A stretch of 64,000 bases of DNA, taken from assembly GCF_014695395.1 (NCBI RefSeq), contig NZ_JACJOF010000021.1:96009-160008 (forward strand), read 5' to 3'. The notes below the pieces were generated by a model, which saw nothing but the letters and a program-made list of their open reading frames with translations, ran no database searches and was not told the origin of the DNA. The translations under genes were made by a program, and so were the position numbers. The stretch is from Nodosilinea sp. FACHB-131. Lineage in GTDB: Bacteria > Cyanobacteriota > Cyanobacteriia > Phormidesmidales > Phormidesmidaceae. Positions 1 through 9,189 of this stretch are shown here, piece by piece (position 1 is the stretch's first letter; every line of letters starts with the position of its first letter).

Positions 1-1152
1 AGACTCGGCGCAATAATCGATGACCTCGGTCACCCCAGGGTATTGGCCCTGACGGCTACGGCTGCCCCGGCGGTGCGAGAAGAAATTGTCAAACACCTGG
101 CCATGCGAGATGCTCAGGTGCTGGTGCAGGGGTTTGACCGACCCAACATTTGGCTAGAGGTGCGGCGCTTTGAAACCGAAGCCGAGAAGACCGAAGCCTT
201 AATCGACCAGGTGGTGCGCGCTAAAAAACCGGGCATTGTCTATGCGGCCACCCGCAAAAACACCGAGGCCCTAGCTGAGGCGCTGGAGGAAGCTGGTGTG
301 GCCGCGATCGCCTACCACGCCGGCATGAAAGCTGGCGATCGCGAGCAGGCCCAGGCCGCTTTTATGAACGACGAGGCCGAGGTCATGGTCGCCACTACCG
401 CCTTTGGCATGGGCATCGACAAGCCCAATGTGCGCTTTGTGATTCACCACAACATTAGCGATTCCGTCGATTCCTACTACCAGGAGATTGGGCGGGCGGG
501 GCGCGATGGTGAAAAAGCCTTTGCGCTGCTGTTCTACTGCCCCGACGACTTAAATATTCGCCGCTTTTTGGCCAGTGGTGGCCAGGTGGATGTGGAGCAG
601 GTGACCCAGGTAGCCACCGTGCTTCAGGAGCAAGATGCCCCGATCAAGCGGCAGGATTTGCAGGCTAAAACCAATCTTTCTCGAACCAAGGTGGCCGCTG
701 CCCTCAGCCATTTAGAGGCGGTGGATACTGTCGAGACCCTACCTACGGGTGAAGTGGTTGCCCGTGAGTTGTCGGACGTGGAGGAAGCCTCTCAGGCTGC
801 TGTTGAGGCCCAAGAGCGGCATCAAAACCACGTGCGATCGCGCCTAGAAATGATGCGCGGCTATGCTGAACTGCGCGACTGCCGCCGCGGATATTTGCTC
901 AACTATTTCGGGGAGACGCGCGATCAGCCCTGCGGCTTTTGCGACAACTGTCAGGCAGGCATCGTGGTCGAAGACGAGGGTGCCTGGCAGCCCTTCGCAC
1001 TGAATAGTCGCGTGGCTCACCGAACGTGGGGTGAGGGTACTGTGATGCGCTACGAGGGCGATAAGATCGTGATTTTGTTTGATCAAATGGGCTACAAAAC
1101 CTTGGCTAGGCAGCTGATTAGAGAGTACCGGCTGCTGGAGCAGGTCGATTAG
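1..1152 (+). CDS. recQ: ATP-dependent DNA helicase RecQ, C-terminal part (5' end outside window)
   Basis: The reading frame is open from base 1, so the gene begins outside the window; 383 residues are visible. The first residues run into helicase motif III (LALTATAAP). Then come motif V (AFGMGIDKPNVRFVIHH) and motif VI (YYQEIGRAGRDG). After these lie the RecQ zinc-binding cysteines (CRRGYLLNYFGE followed by CGFCDNC) and a winged-helix region. A short C-terminal tail with WGEGTV follows, a basic/SH3-like extension that I believe is common in cyanobacterial RecQ. RecQ unwinds DNA 3'-5' with ATP in recombination and fork repair. A TTG at 43 is an internal codon, not the start. No frameshift is seen. 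Confidence 0.95.
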   Translation, partial: RLGAIIDDLGHPRVLALTATAAPAVREEIVKHLAMRDAQVLVQGFDRPNIWLEVRRFETEAEKTEALIDQVVRAKKPGIVYAATRKNTEALAEALEEAGVAAIAYHAGMKAGDREQAQAAFMNDEAEVMVATTAFGMGIDKPNVRFVIHHNISDSVDSYYQEIGRAGRDGEKAFALLFYCPDDLNIRRFLASGGQVDVEQVTQVATVLQEQDAPIKRQDLQAKTNLSRTKVAAALSHLEAVDTVETLPTGEVVARELSDVEEASQAAVEAQERHQNHVRSRLEMMRGYAELRDCRRGYLLNYFGETRDQPCGFCDNCQAGIVVEDEGAWQPFALNSRVAHRTWGEGTVMRYEGDKIVILFDQMGYKTLARQLIREYRLLEQVD

Positions 1153-1296
1153 CCCCACCAACACTGCCCCGTTTGCAGCGTCAATTGCACAGGAGGTCAG
1201 TGCCATCACAGGGCATCGTTTGTCGATGATGTATCGATCGCAGAGGTAACGGAGGTAGCCTTAGAGCTACTGAAAGACTCGTGAAGATACGTCATT

Positions 1297-2073
1297 ATGT
1301 GCCAGCTGTTGGGGATGAATTGCAATGTGCCCACGGATATTTGCTTCTCCTTTGAGGGGTTCTGTGCGCGGGGGGGCAAAACCGACGACCACAAAGACGG
1401 CTGGGGCATTGCCTTTTTTGAAGGCCTAGGCTGCCGCGTTTTTCTCGACGACAACCCGTCTAGCTCATCGCCCGTGGCCGCCTTCATTCGGCAATACCCG
1501 ATCAAATCGATGAATGTGATCGCCCACATTCGTAAGGCCACCATTGGGCCAGTCAAGCTAGAAAACTGCCACCCCTTCAAGCGAGAACTGTGGGGGCGCT
1601 ACTGGGTGTTTGCCCACAACGGCGACCTGCCGACGCTGCCCTTTGACCACCAGGGCATCTACCGCGCGGTGGGGCAAACTGACAGCGAGCAGGCTTTTTG
1701 CCTCATGCTCAACCACATTCGGCAGCGGTTCCCCGATCGCAAGCCCCCCATTCAAGACCTGTACCTGGCCCTGCGAGAGATCACGGCCGCGATCGCCCCC
1801 CACGGCATTTTCAACTATCTGTTGTCGGATGGCGAACACTGCTTTGCCCACTGCTCCACCAAGCTCTGCTACATCGTGCGCCAGGCCCCCTTTGCGGCGG
1901 CCCACTTGATTGACGAAGACATTACGGTAGATTTTCAAGAGCTGACCACACCCAGCGATCGCGTCGCCGTGATCGCCACCACCTCCCTCACCGATAACGA
2001 GGCCTGGACTCCCATCCAGCCCGGTGAAATGCTCGTCTTTCAAGACGGCTTACCGCTTCACCTTGCCCCTTGA
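1297..2073 (+). CDS. Class II glutamine amidotransferase, YafJ/Gn-AT-II family
   Basis: A 258-residue cytoplasmic protein beginning MCQLLGMN. Cys2, freed when the initiator Met is removed, is the N-terminal nucleophile of class II glutaminases. Further family marks are HKDGWGIAFF, HIRKAT and FAHNGDL (oxyanion and substrate-binding segments). The length fits stand-alone glutaminase-domain proteins of the YafJ type, which hydrolyse glutamine or a gamma-glutamyl compound; the physiological substrate is not known. It follows recQ on the same strand after 144 bp, with no sign of co-function. Confidence 0.92.
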   Translation: MCQLLGMNCNVPTDICFSFEGFCARGGKTDDHKDGWGIAFFEGLGCRVFLDDNPSSSSPVAAFIRQYPIKSMNVIAHIRKATIGPVKLENCHPFKRELWGRYWVFAHNGDLPTLPFDHQGIYRAVGQTDSEQAFCLMLNHIRQRFPDRKPPIQDLYLALREITAAIAPHGIFNYLLSDGEHCFAHCSTKLCYIVRQAPFAAAHLIDEDITVDFQELTTPSDRVAVIATTSLTDNEAWTPIQPGEMLVFQDGLPLHLAP

Positions 2074-2288
2074 GCCGGGATGCTCCTCAATCATCTTCCT
2101 GAAGTCGCGCGGCTTCTCGCCGATATAGCATGCGTTCACTAGCTGGGACAGGTGACGTGTCCTAACTAAATCAACGGCGGCAATACATCCACATTCGGCA
2201 TAGCTCAAGCGCGATAAGCCTCTTGCCAACCATGCCTTTCACCTAAAGGTCTGTACCCATCAGTCCAACCCCTTGACCAAAATATTGA

Positions 2289-2351
2289 ATGAACTTAAAT
2301 TTCATTTGTAACTGAGTTTACTTGAACTTCATTTAACCCGCATGTCATACT
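2289..2351 (+). promoter_or_regulatory. Candidate promoter and regulator palindrome of the organosulfur island
   Basis: The 398-bp gap 2074-2471 has no gene. At 2289-2305 lies an inverted repeat ATGAA-N7-TTCAT, compatible with a dimeric LysR-type regulator. At 2322-2327 is TTGAAC, 17 bp before TCATAC (2345-2350), a plausible sigma70 -35/-10 pair. Transcription would start near 2357, about 115 nt upstream of the first binding-protein gene. Cyanobacterial sulfur genes are often controlled by CysR-like LysR regulators; applying that here is inference. No regulator gene lies beside it. Confidence 0.4.
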
Positions 2352-2471
2352 GCGCCAGCAAACAGCGGTATTTCTACCGACTTACCGTAGTTTTCTGGTT
2401 TAGTACCGACCTTAAGCAATTGCTGCAAGGTCAGGTCTGTGCCAGGAAGGATCATTTGTGGAGGCACAGCC

Positions 2472-3545
2472 ATGGCACAGCATCGCCCAGCTTGGGGGCT
2501 TACTCGGCGACAGTCGCTAAAGTCGTTTGCCTATTTATTTGCCAGCGGCATGGGGCTGAGTGCAGCGGTCACCGCCTGTAGCAGCGACCCCACCACCAGC
2601 ACTGAACCCCAGGCCACCGCCACCAGCGCCAAGGCCAAGGTGCTGCGCATTGGCCACCAAAAGTTTGACCCATTTATTTTGATTAAAGCGCGGGGCGGAC
2701 TAGAGGAACGGCTGAAGGCCTTTGGTACGCGCGTCGAGTGGATTGAGTTTCAGTCGGGGCCGCCCCTGCTGGAAGCTCTCAACGTGGGCAGCATCGACAT
2801 TGGCCGCACCGGCGATGCCCCCCCGGTTTTTGCCCAAGCGGCGGATACGCCCTTTTTCTATGTGGGTAGCGGTGCACCCCGGCCCAAAAGCTCGGCCGTT
2901 GTGGTGCAAGCCGATTCGCCGGTGCAAACCCTGGCCGATCTCAAGGGCAAAAAAGTGGGCTTTCAGCGCGGCTCCAGCGGTCACTTTTTGGTGGTGCAGG
3001 CGCTGAAAAAAGCCGGGCTGGCCTGGTCAGACATTGAGCCGGTGAACCTCACCCCCGCCGATGCCCGCTCTGCCTTTGAGCAAAACAACATCGATGCCTG
3101 GGGCATTTGGGACCCCTTCTACGCGGCTTCAGAAAAGCAGGCAGGGGCGCGCACCCTGACCACCGGGGAAGGGCTAGCCCCTAACCGAGAGTTTTTCCTG
3201 GCCTCCAAAGCCTTCGTGGCCGACAACGAAGCACTGCTGGTGGCCCTGCTCGAAGATACCGCTGAAGTTGCCCAGTGGGCCGACAACAGCCCCGCCGAAG
3301 TGGTGGAGGTGCTAGCTCCCATTACCGGCCTAGAGCCGGAGATTTTAGATGTGGTCACCCGCCGCCGCAGCTGGATCTTTGACCCGGTGCAGACGGAGGC
3401 GATCGCAGAGCAGCAGCGCATTGCCGACGCCTTCTACGAGCTAGAGCTAATTCCCAAAGCGGTGCGCGTGCAAGACGTGATTTGGACCCCCAGCTCAGCG
3501 GCCTCGGCCCGGCTAAAGCGCCCTGCTGCCAACCTCCTCGCCTAA
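2472..3545 (+). CDS. Aliphatic sulfonate ABC transporter substrate-binding lipoprotein (SsuA-like, copy 1)
   Basis: 357 residues from ATG 2472, chosen because GTGGAGG lies 8 nt upstream; an in-frame GTG at 2439 lacks this. The leader has a twin-arginine segment (TRRQSLKSF), a hydrophobic stretch and the lipobox AVTAC, so it is probably a Tat-exported lipoprotein on the periplasmic face. The mature part has the SsuA/NrtA-type fold, with LNVGSIDIGRTGDAPP, DLKGKKVGFQRGS and DARSAFEQNNIDAWGIWDPF. After the lipobox Cys no Cys or Met remains, suiting synthesis under sulfur shortage. It is a close paralogue of the next gene and first in the island; the ligand is unknown. Confidence 0.92.
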   Translation: MAQHRPAWGLTRRQSLKSFAYLFASGMGLSAAVTACSSDPTTSTEPQATATSAKAKVLRIGHQKFDPFILIKARGGLEERLKAFGTRVEWIEFQSGPPLLEALNVGSIDIGRTGDAPPVFAQAADTPFFYVGSGAPRPKSSAVVVQADSPVQTLADLKGKKVGFQRGSSGHFLVVQALKKAGLAWSDIEPVNLTPADARSAFEQNNIDAWGIWDPFYAASEKQAGARTLTTGEGLAPNREFFLASKAFVADNEALLVALLEDTAEVAQWADNSPAEVVEVLAPITGLEPEILDVVTRRRSWIFDPVQTEAIAEQQRIADAFYELELIPKAVRVQDVIWTPSSAASARLKRPAANLLA

Positions 3546-3580
3546 CTCCCCATCGCCATTCACCAAAGTTGAGCCCATTC

Positions 3581-4693
3581 ATGAATTTTGAAAAGCCGGA
3601 GTTTGAAAAAGCTTTGCAGATTGTGCGTCGCTATAACCACTCCCATAGCCAGGCGCAACCCTCAACGCTGCGAGGGTTGGCTTCCCGCCGCCGATTTCTG
3701 CGTCAGGGCAGCCTGTTCTTAGGGGGTATGGCCCTGGCCGGTGCAGTGGGAGCTTGCAGCAGCGAGTCTACACCCCAAGCCCAGACTGGGGCGACCCAAG
3801 CCGGTGCCGGTGGTGCTGCCCCCGCTGCCACCAAGCAGCTACGGGTGGGCTACCAAAAGTCATCGACCGTGCTGAACCTGCTCAAGAACCAAAAACTCCT
3901 CGAAAAGCGCTTTGAGGCCGAGGCCTTCCCCATCACCTGGAACGAGTTTGCCGCTGGCCCCCAAATGCTCGAAGCCCTCAACGTGGGCAGCATTGACGTT
4001 GCCTACACGGGTGAAACCCCGCCGATCTTTGCCCAGGCTGCCGACGCTCCCCTGGTCTATGTCGCCTGGGAAGACGTCGGTTCGCTGGCCGAAGCCATCC
4101 TCGTGCAGAAAGACTCGCCGATTCAGACCGTCGCCGAGCTGAAGGGCAAAAAGGTGGCCCTCAATAAGGGTTCCAACGTCCACTACCTGCTGGTCAAAGC
4201 CTTAGAAGAAGCGGGTTTGCAGTACAGCGACATCGAGACGGCCTACCTGCCCCCCGGCGATGCCCGCTCGGCCTTTGAGCAAAATAGCGTCGATGCCTGG
4301 GTGATCTGGGATCCCTTCCAGGGGGCAGCAGAAAAGCAGTTGGGAGCCAGAACTCTGCGCGACGGCAAAGGCATCGCCCGGAATCGAGGCTTCTACCTCG
4401 CCACTAAATCCTTTGCTGATAGCCAGCCTGACGTACTCAAGGCGGTTTTAGAAGAGGCCGAAACCATCAGCACCTTTGCCAAAGAAAACCCCGCTGAGGT
4501 CTCTAAGTTTTTGTCCAACGAGCTGGGGATTCCCACCGACGTGCTGGATCTGGTGGAAAGTCGGCGCGGCTACGGCATTCAGCCCATCACCGACGAGGTG
4601 GTGACCTACCAGCAAGACATCGCTGACACCTTCTATGACCTACAGCTGATACCCAAAGAAATTGATGTATCCACCGTCATTTGGAACGGCTAG
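3581..4693 (+). CDS. ssuA: Aliphatic sulfonate ABC transporter substrate-binding lipoprotein (SsuA-like, copy 2)
   Basis: 370 residues from ATG 3581, 35 bp after copy 1. An upstream in-frame start would overlap copy 1, so this start is preferred. The N-terminal extension of about 35 residues precedes SRRRFLRQG (twin-arginine motif) and the lipobox AVGAC. The body parallels copy 1: LNVGSIDVAYTGETPP, ELKGKKVALNKGSNVH and DARSAFEQNSVDAWVIWDP. The two look like a tandem duplication. The mature part has one Met and no further Cys. It sits directly before ssuD, so alkanesulfonates are the likeliest ligand. Confidence 0.92.
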   Translation: MNFEKPEFEKALQIVRRYNHSHSQAQPSTLRGLASRRRFLRQGSLFLGGMALAGAVGACSSESTPQAQTGATQAGAGGAAPAATKQLRVGYQKSSTVLNLLKNQKLLEKRFEAEAFPITWNEFAAGPQMLEALNVGSIDVAYTGETPPIFAQAADAPLVYVAWEDVGSLAEAILVQKDSPIQTVAELKGKKVALNKGSNVHYLLVKALEEAGLQYSDIETAYLPPGDARSAFEQNSVDAWVIWDPFQGAAEKQLGARTLRDGKGIARNRGFYLATKSFADSQPDVLKAVLEEAETISTFAKENPAEVSKFLSNELGIPTDVLDLVESRRGYGIQPITDEVVTYQQDIADTFYDLQLIPKEIDVSTVIWNG

Positions 4694-4816
4694 GTAATGC
4701 CTAACCAAGGCACTAAAGCTTGACGTAGGGCCGATACAGCTCAAACACTGCGCATGCGCTTCTGACTCTCTCCTACGTCTTTTCTCTTCGTTGTTCTCTC
4801 TGCGTTTTTCACTGCT

Positions 4817-5959
4817 ATGAGCCTCGACATTCACTGGTTTATACCGACCCACGGCGATGGCCGCTACCTGGGCACCGCTGTGGGGGGTCGCGCCATCACC
4901 GCCGACTATCTACAGCAGCTAGCCGGTGCGATCGATCAGTTGGGCTACGCCGGGGCGCTGCTGCCCACCGGCAAATCCTGCGAAGACGCCTGGATTACCG
5001 CCGCATCGCTGATTGCCGTCACTAAGCGCATGAAGTTTTTGGTGGCGATTCGCCCCGGCATCAGCTCCCCCGGCATGGCCGCCCGCATGGCCGCAACCTT
5101 CGATCGCATCTCCAAGGGCCGACTGCTGGTCAACGTTGTCACCGGCGGCGACCCCTACGAGCTGGCCGCCGATGGCCTGCACCTCGACAAGCAGGGGCGC
5201 TACGAACTCACCGATGAGTTTCTCGAAGTGTGGCGCGGCGTCATGCAGCAGCAGGTGGTGGATTTTGAGGGCAAGCACCTGACGGTGAAAGGTTCAAAGC
5301 TGCTGTTTCCCCCGGTGCAAGACCCCTATCCGCCGCTGTATTTCGGGGGTTCCTCACCGATCGCAAAAGAAATTGCCGCCAAGCACGTCGACCTGTACCT
5401 CACCTGGGGCGAACCCCCCGCCCAGGTGGCCGAAAAAATCGCCGAAGTGCGCCAGCTGGCTGAAGCCCACGGGCGCACCCTGCGCTTCGGCATTCGCCTC
5501 CACGTCATCGTGCGCGAAACCACCGCCCAAGCCTGGGATGCCGCCAACGACCTGATTCGCTACCTGGATGACGACACCATCGCCGCCGCCCAAAAAGCCC
5601 TGGCCCACGCCGACTCCGAAGGCCAGCGCCGCATGGTCGCCCTCCACGGCGGCCGCCGCGACAGCCTCGAAATTAGCCCCAACCTCTGGGCCGGCGTCGG
5701 CCTGGTGCGCGGCGGAGCCGGCACCGCCCTAGTCGGCGACCCCGACACCGTCGCCCAACGCATGCAGGAATACATCGACCTGGGCATCGACACCTTCATC
5801 TTCTCCGGCTACCCCCACCTCGAAGAAGCCTACCGCTTCGCCGAACTCGTATTCCCCAAACTGCCCCTGGAGAACCTGCCCACAGCAGCCCCCAGCCGCT
5901 ACGTCAGCCCGCTCGGCGAAATCATGGCCAACGATAAGGTGCCTGCTCCAGCCAGCTAG
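4817..5959 (+). CDS. ssuD: FMNH2-dependent alkanesulfonate monooxygenase SsuD
   Basis: 380 residues, full length for SsuD. The start [20 protein letters not shown] and the segments [62 protein letters not shown] and [12 protein letters not shown] match the E. coli enzyme closely. It is a bacterial luciferase-fold (LLM) flavin monooxygenase that cleaves C1-C14 alkanesulfonates to aldehyde and sulfite, using FMNH2 from SsuE. It contains ordinary amounts of Met, unlike its neighbours. SsuE is encoded 8.3 kb further on the same strand. Confidence 0.97.
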   Translation: MSLDIHWFIPTHGDGRYLGTAVGGRAITADYLQQLAGAIDQLGYAGALLPTGKSCEDAWITAASLIAVTKRMKFLVAIRPGISSPGMAARMAATFDRISKGRLLVNVVTGGDPYELAADGLHLDKQGRYELTDEFLEVWRGVMQQQVVDFEGKHLTVKGSKLLFPPVQDPYPPLYFGGSSPIAKEIAAKHVDLYLTWGEPPAQVAEKIAEVRQLAEAHGRTLRFGIRLHVIVRETTAQAWDAANDLIRYLDDDTIAAAQKALAHADSEGQRRMVALHGGRRDSLEISPNLWAGVGLVRGGAGTALVGDPDTVAQRMQEYIDLGIDTFIFSGYPHLEEAYRFAELVFPKLPLENLPTAAPSRYVSPLGEIMANDKVPAPAS

Positions 5960-6089
5960 GTGGGGAGTGGATGGGTGGATGAGTAGATGAGTGGATGAGT
6001 TGCTTACTCGCTTAACCCATCCACCCTCTACCCCCTACCCATCCACCCCCTACTCGCCTACCCATCCACCCCCTAACCCCCTAACCCCC
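5960..6089 (+). repeat. GA-rich then CT-rich intergenic repeat block
   Basis: Just after the ssuD stop a run of about 8-bp units (GGATGAGT, GGATGGGT) covers roughly 5962-6000. From about 6015 to 6089 it is followed by the complementary kind of sequence, repeats of CCCATCCACC and CCCCTAC, reaching up to the next ATG. In RNA the two halves could pair. The start codon at 6090 has a C-run before it and no Shine-Dalgarno sequence. The same pattern returns in later spacers of this island. Confidence 0.75.
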
Positions 6090-7274
6090 ATGCCCGTCCT
6101 CGAACGCCTCGACCAATCCAGCATTCTCGCCACCGCTGCGGCCCTGGCTCAGGAGCTAGCGGCCAGTGCCGTGGAGCGCGATCGCACCGCCGGCATTCCC
6201 ACCCACGAAGTGTCTCGCCTGCGAGACCTCGGCCTGCTGTCCCTGGTTGTGCCCCAGGAATACGGCGGGGCCGGGGCCGATTTAGTCACCCTGTATCAGG
6301 TGGTCAAAGAACTCTCCAAGGCCGATGGCTCCATTGGCCAGCTCTACGTCAACCACATCGGTCTCGTCACCCTGGCCCACTCTCTGGGCACCGTGGCGCA
6401 AAAAGAGCGCGACTATCGCGGTACCGCCCAGCACCAGTGGTTTTGGGGCAACGCCATCAACACCCGTGACGAGCGGCTCAAGCTCACCCCCGACGGCGAG
6501 GGCTTTCGGCTAAATGGCGAAAAGGGGTTTGGCACTGGCATTCCCGCCGCCGAGCGCTGGGTATTTTCGGCGGTGCAGGACAGCGTGGAGCTGCCTCTGT
6601 TTTTGGCGATTCCGAGCGATCGCGACGGCGTTACCATCCAAGACGACTGGGACAATGTTGGCCAGCGCCGCACCGCCAGCAACAGCCTCAGTTTCAATAA
6701 CGTATGGGTGGCACCCGACGAAATCTATGGCCCCGCCCCCGATCCCGAAGGGGCCTTTGCCACCCTGCCCGGCCCCGTGGCCCAGCTTGGCAAAACTCAC
6801 GTCTACCTGGGCATTGCCGAAGCCGCCCTTGCAGCCGCCCGCCAATATACCCAGGCCAAAAGCCGCCCCTGGATTACCTCTGGAGTCAGCGGCATCACCC
6901 TCGACCCCTACGTTCTGCACCACTACGGCGACCTGTGGGTGCAGCTAGAGGCTGCCAACCAGCTCGCCGCCAACGTCGCCCAGCAGGTGCAGGCTGCCTG
7001 GGACAAAGGCGACGCCCTCACCCACGAGGAGCGGGGAGAAGTAGCGGTGCGAGTCGGGGCCGCCAAAGCTTTTGCCAGCAAAGTGGGGCTAGAGGTCGCC
7101 AACCGCATTTTTGAAGTCACCGGCAGCCGCGCCACCGCCACCGCCTACGGCTTCGATCGCTACTGGCGCGACCTGCGCACCTTCACCCTTCACGACCCCG
7201 CCGACTACAAGCTGCGCGACACCGGCAACTGGTTCCTCAACGGCGTCTACCCCACCCCCACCCAATATTCCTAA
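6090..7274 (+). CDS. Acyl-CoA-dehydrogenase-fold flavin monooxygenase, SfnB/DszC-like (copy 1)
   Basis: 394 residues from ATG 6090; the in-frame codons before it only translate the CT-rich spacer. Family segments are LVVPQEYGGAGADL, the hydrophobic centre around INTRDERLKLTPDGEGF, FNNVWVAPDEI and RTFTLHDPADYKLR near the end. This fold in sulfur loci (SfnB, DszC, DmoC types) uses reduced flavin to oxygenate organosulfur compounds; the substrate here cannot be read. Striking feature: apart from the initiator Met the whole protein has no Met and no Cys. A second, only moderately similar copy lies at 14853. Confidence 0.88.
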   Translation: MPVLERLDQSSILATAAALAQELAASAVERDRTAGIPTHEVSRLRDLGLLSLVVPQEYGGAGADLVTLYQVVKELSKADGSIGQLYVNHIGLVTLAHSLGTVAQKERDYRGTAQHQWFWGNAINTRDERLKLTPDGEGFRLNGEKGFGTGIPAAERWVFSAVQDSVELPLFLAIPSDRDGVTIQDDWDNVGQRRTASNSLSFNNVWVAPDEIYGPAPDPEGAFATLPGPVAQLGKTHVYLGIAEAALAAARQYTQAKSRPWITSGVSGITLDPYVLHHYGDLWVQLEAANQLAANVAQQVQAAWDKGDALTHEERGEVAVRVGAAKAFASKVGLEVANRIFEVTGSRATATAYGFDRYWRDLRTFTLHDPADYKLRDTGNWFLNGVYPTPTQYS

Positions 7275-7320
7275 CCCTTACCCCTTACCCCCTACTCCCC
7301 ACCCCTTCAGGAGAGAACTC

Positions 7321-7920
7321 ATGACTCAATCCCTCACCCCACCCGCCCCAATTCTCGCGAACCCGACCTCCTGGCTAGAGGTGCCCGATGAGTCTAGCCT
7401 GCCCGCCGATATTCAGGCGATCTTTGCCGATCAGCGGCAAAAGCTTGGCCTGGTGCATCCCTACTTCAAAGGGTTTTCGCTGATTCCTGACCACCTGCGG
7501 CTGTGGTTCAACTATTACAAAGAGCTGATGTATGGCGAGGGCGAACTCTCTGCCAAAGAGCGCGAAATTATTGCCGTAGTCTCCTCCGCCACTAACCACT
7601 GCCAGTCCTGCGTCACCACCCACAAGGCGGCGCTGCGAGAAGTGACCGGCGATGCCGCCTTTGCCGACGACCTGGTGACCAATCGCGAAGAGTTAGAGCT
7701 GACCCCACGTGAACAAGCCCTGGCCGACTTTGCGGTGACCATTAGCCAGCTCGCCCGCGACCTGGCGCCATCGGAGCTAGAGCCGCTGAGGGCGGTGGGG
7801 TTGAGCGATCGCGCCATTCTCGAAGCCGCTGAAATTGCTGCCCAGTTTGGCCTCTCTAACCGACTCACCAAAGCTTTTGGTTGGCAAGTCGGCCCTGAGT
7901 ATGACCAGCTCTTTCGCTAA
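7321..7920 (+). CDS. AhpD-like peroxidase-related / carboxymuconolactone decarboxylase family protein
   Basis: 199 residues from ATG 7321, with AGGAGAG 7 nt upstream, an exception in a cluster where most starts lack such a site. The AhpD-type active-site motif HCQSCVTTHK (CxxC plus His) is at about residues 98-107, preceded by LSAKEREIIAVVSS. Its two Cys are this catalytic pair and only one internal Met occurs. Relatives occur beside flavin-dependent sulfonate or sulfone monooxygenases, where they may remove peroxide or reduce thiols; that role is inferred. Confidence 0.88.
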   Translation: MTQSLTPPAPILANPTSWLEVPDESSLPADIQAIFADQRQKLGLVHPYFKGFSLIPDHLRLWFNYYKELMYGEGELSAKEREIIAVVSSATNHCQSCVTTHKAALREVTGDAAFADDLVTNREELELTPREQALADFAVTISQLARDLAPSELEPLRAVGLSDRAILEAAEIAAQFGLSNRLTKAFGWQVGPEYDQLFR

Positions 7921-7985
7921 GTACCGCAAGTACTGCCGGGAAATCTAGCTATTTTTCAGCCCTGGCATTTTCTAATTTCGCTTTC

Positions 7986-9092
7986 ATGTTTCGACCCAGT
8001 ATAGGTGTAGCAATGCTTCGGTTCCGTAACCTTCGGTTTTTGTCCCTACAGCGTCCCTTGAGCCGGGTGGGTAGGCGACAGTGGCTGCGAGGCATGTTAG
8101 CCATCACTACCGCCTTTTGTGTAGCGGTGCTGAATAGCTGCGCCCAACCCTCCCCCAGCAGCGACGCCGCCAGCTCAGGGACTACTGCTGCCGCCGCGCC
8201 CAGCGTAGTGCGAATCGATTTTGCCTACTACAACCCCGTCAGTCTGGTGCTCAAAGCCGAAGGCTGGCTAGAAGAAGACCTGGCCAAAGACAACGTCAAG
8301 GTGGAATGGGTGCAGAGCCAGGGCAGCAACAAAGCTCTAGAACTGCTCAACAGCCGCAGCATTGACTTTGGCTCTACCGCCGGGGCCGCTGCCCTGCTGG
8401 GCAAAGCCAACGGCAACCCGATCAAGTCAGTCTATATCTACTCCAAACCCGAGTGGACGGCCCTAGTCACCCGTGCCGATACCGGCATCAGCAAAGTCGA
8501 AGATTTGAAGGGCAAAAAGGTGGCCGCCACCAAGGGCACCGACCCCCACATTTTCCTGCTGCGCGCCCTCGATCAGGTCGGGCTCTCTGAGAGCGATATC
8601 GAAGTCGTGCAGCTGCAGCACGCCGACGGCAGAACAGCCCTAGAGCGCGGCGATGTCGATGCCTGGGCTGGCCTTGACCCCCACATGGCCAAAACCGAGC
8701 TAGAGCAGGGTTCTAAACTCTTCTTCCGCAACCCCGACCTCAACACCTATGGCTTTCTCAACGTGCGGGAGGAGTTTGCCAACGCTCACCCCGCCTACGT
8801 TGAACGAGTGCTAGCCACCTACGAAAAAGCCCGGCAGTGGTCGCTCGAAAACCCGGCAGAACTCGAATCAATTCTGGCCGAAGCCGCGGGTCTAGAGAAA
8901 AACGTGGCCGCCAAACAGCTCGAGCGCACCGACCTGTCAAATAGCGTGATTGGCACCATCCACAAAGACACCATCACCGCCGCCGGAGACGTGCTGAAAA
9001 AGAGCGGTGTGGTGCCCGCTAACACGGACGTGAATGCCGTTGTGGATTCCTTAGTCGACCCGCAGTTTATCGAAAAAGTTGCAGCCCGGTAG
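7986..9092 (+). CDS. Sulfonate/nitrate-type ABC transporter substrate-binding lipoprotein (third in island)
   Basis: 368 residues from ATG 7986; an internal ATG at 8013 is an alternative start. The leader has GRRQWLRG (twin arginine) and the lipobox VLNSC. Core segments are VRIDFAYYNPVSL, LLNSRSIDFGSTAGAA, DLKGKKVAATKGTDPH and ALERGDVDAWAGLDPH, the NMT1/SsuA-like periplasmic binding fold. The mature part has one Met and no Cys beyond the lipid-bearing one. It probably feeds the TauC-like permease encoded next. Confidence 0.9.
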   Translation: MFRPSIGVAMLRFRNLRFLSLQRPLSRVGRRQWLRGMLAITTAFCVAVLNSCAQPSPSSDAASSGTTAAAAPSVVRIDFAYYNPVSLVLKAEGWLEEDLAKDNVKVEWVQSQGSNKALELLNSRSIDFGSTAGAAALLGKANGNPIKSVYIYSKPEWTALVTRADTGISKVEDLKGKKVAATKGTDPHIFLLRALDQVGLSESDIEVVQLQHADGRTALERGDVDAWAGLDPHMAKTELEQGSKLFFRNPDLNTYGFLNVREEFANAHPAYVERVLATYEKARQWSLENPAELESILAEAAGLEKNVAAKQLERTDLSNSVIGTIHKDTITAAGDVLKKSGVVPANTDVNAVVDSLVDPQFIEKVAAR

Positions 9093-9189
9093 GAAGAAAG
9101 TTTTGAGTTTATGCCTTGAATTAAGCACTCAAAACTAAACACTCAACACTTCTCTCCCCCACCCCCTTACCCATCCACCCCCTACCCCA
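9093..9189 (+). repeat. Intergenic hairpin and CT-rich tract
   Basis: A perfect 10-bp stem, AGTTTTGAGT (9099-9108) with ACTCAAAACT (9127-9136), encloses an 18-nt loop. It is followed by a C-rich tract with CCCATCCACC that ends at the next ATG. It could weaken or end transcription between the binding protein and permease genes, but no T-run follows the stem. Confidence 0.6.

Noticed and set aside
1558..2043. 161-codon minus-strand frame opposite the glutamine amidotransferase
   Set aside because: Antisense shadow of a GC-rich gene; the product is Gly/Val-rich without a domain.
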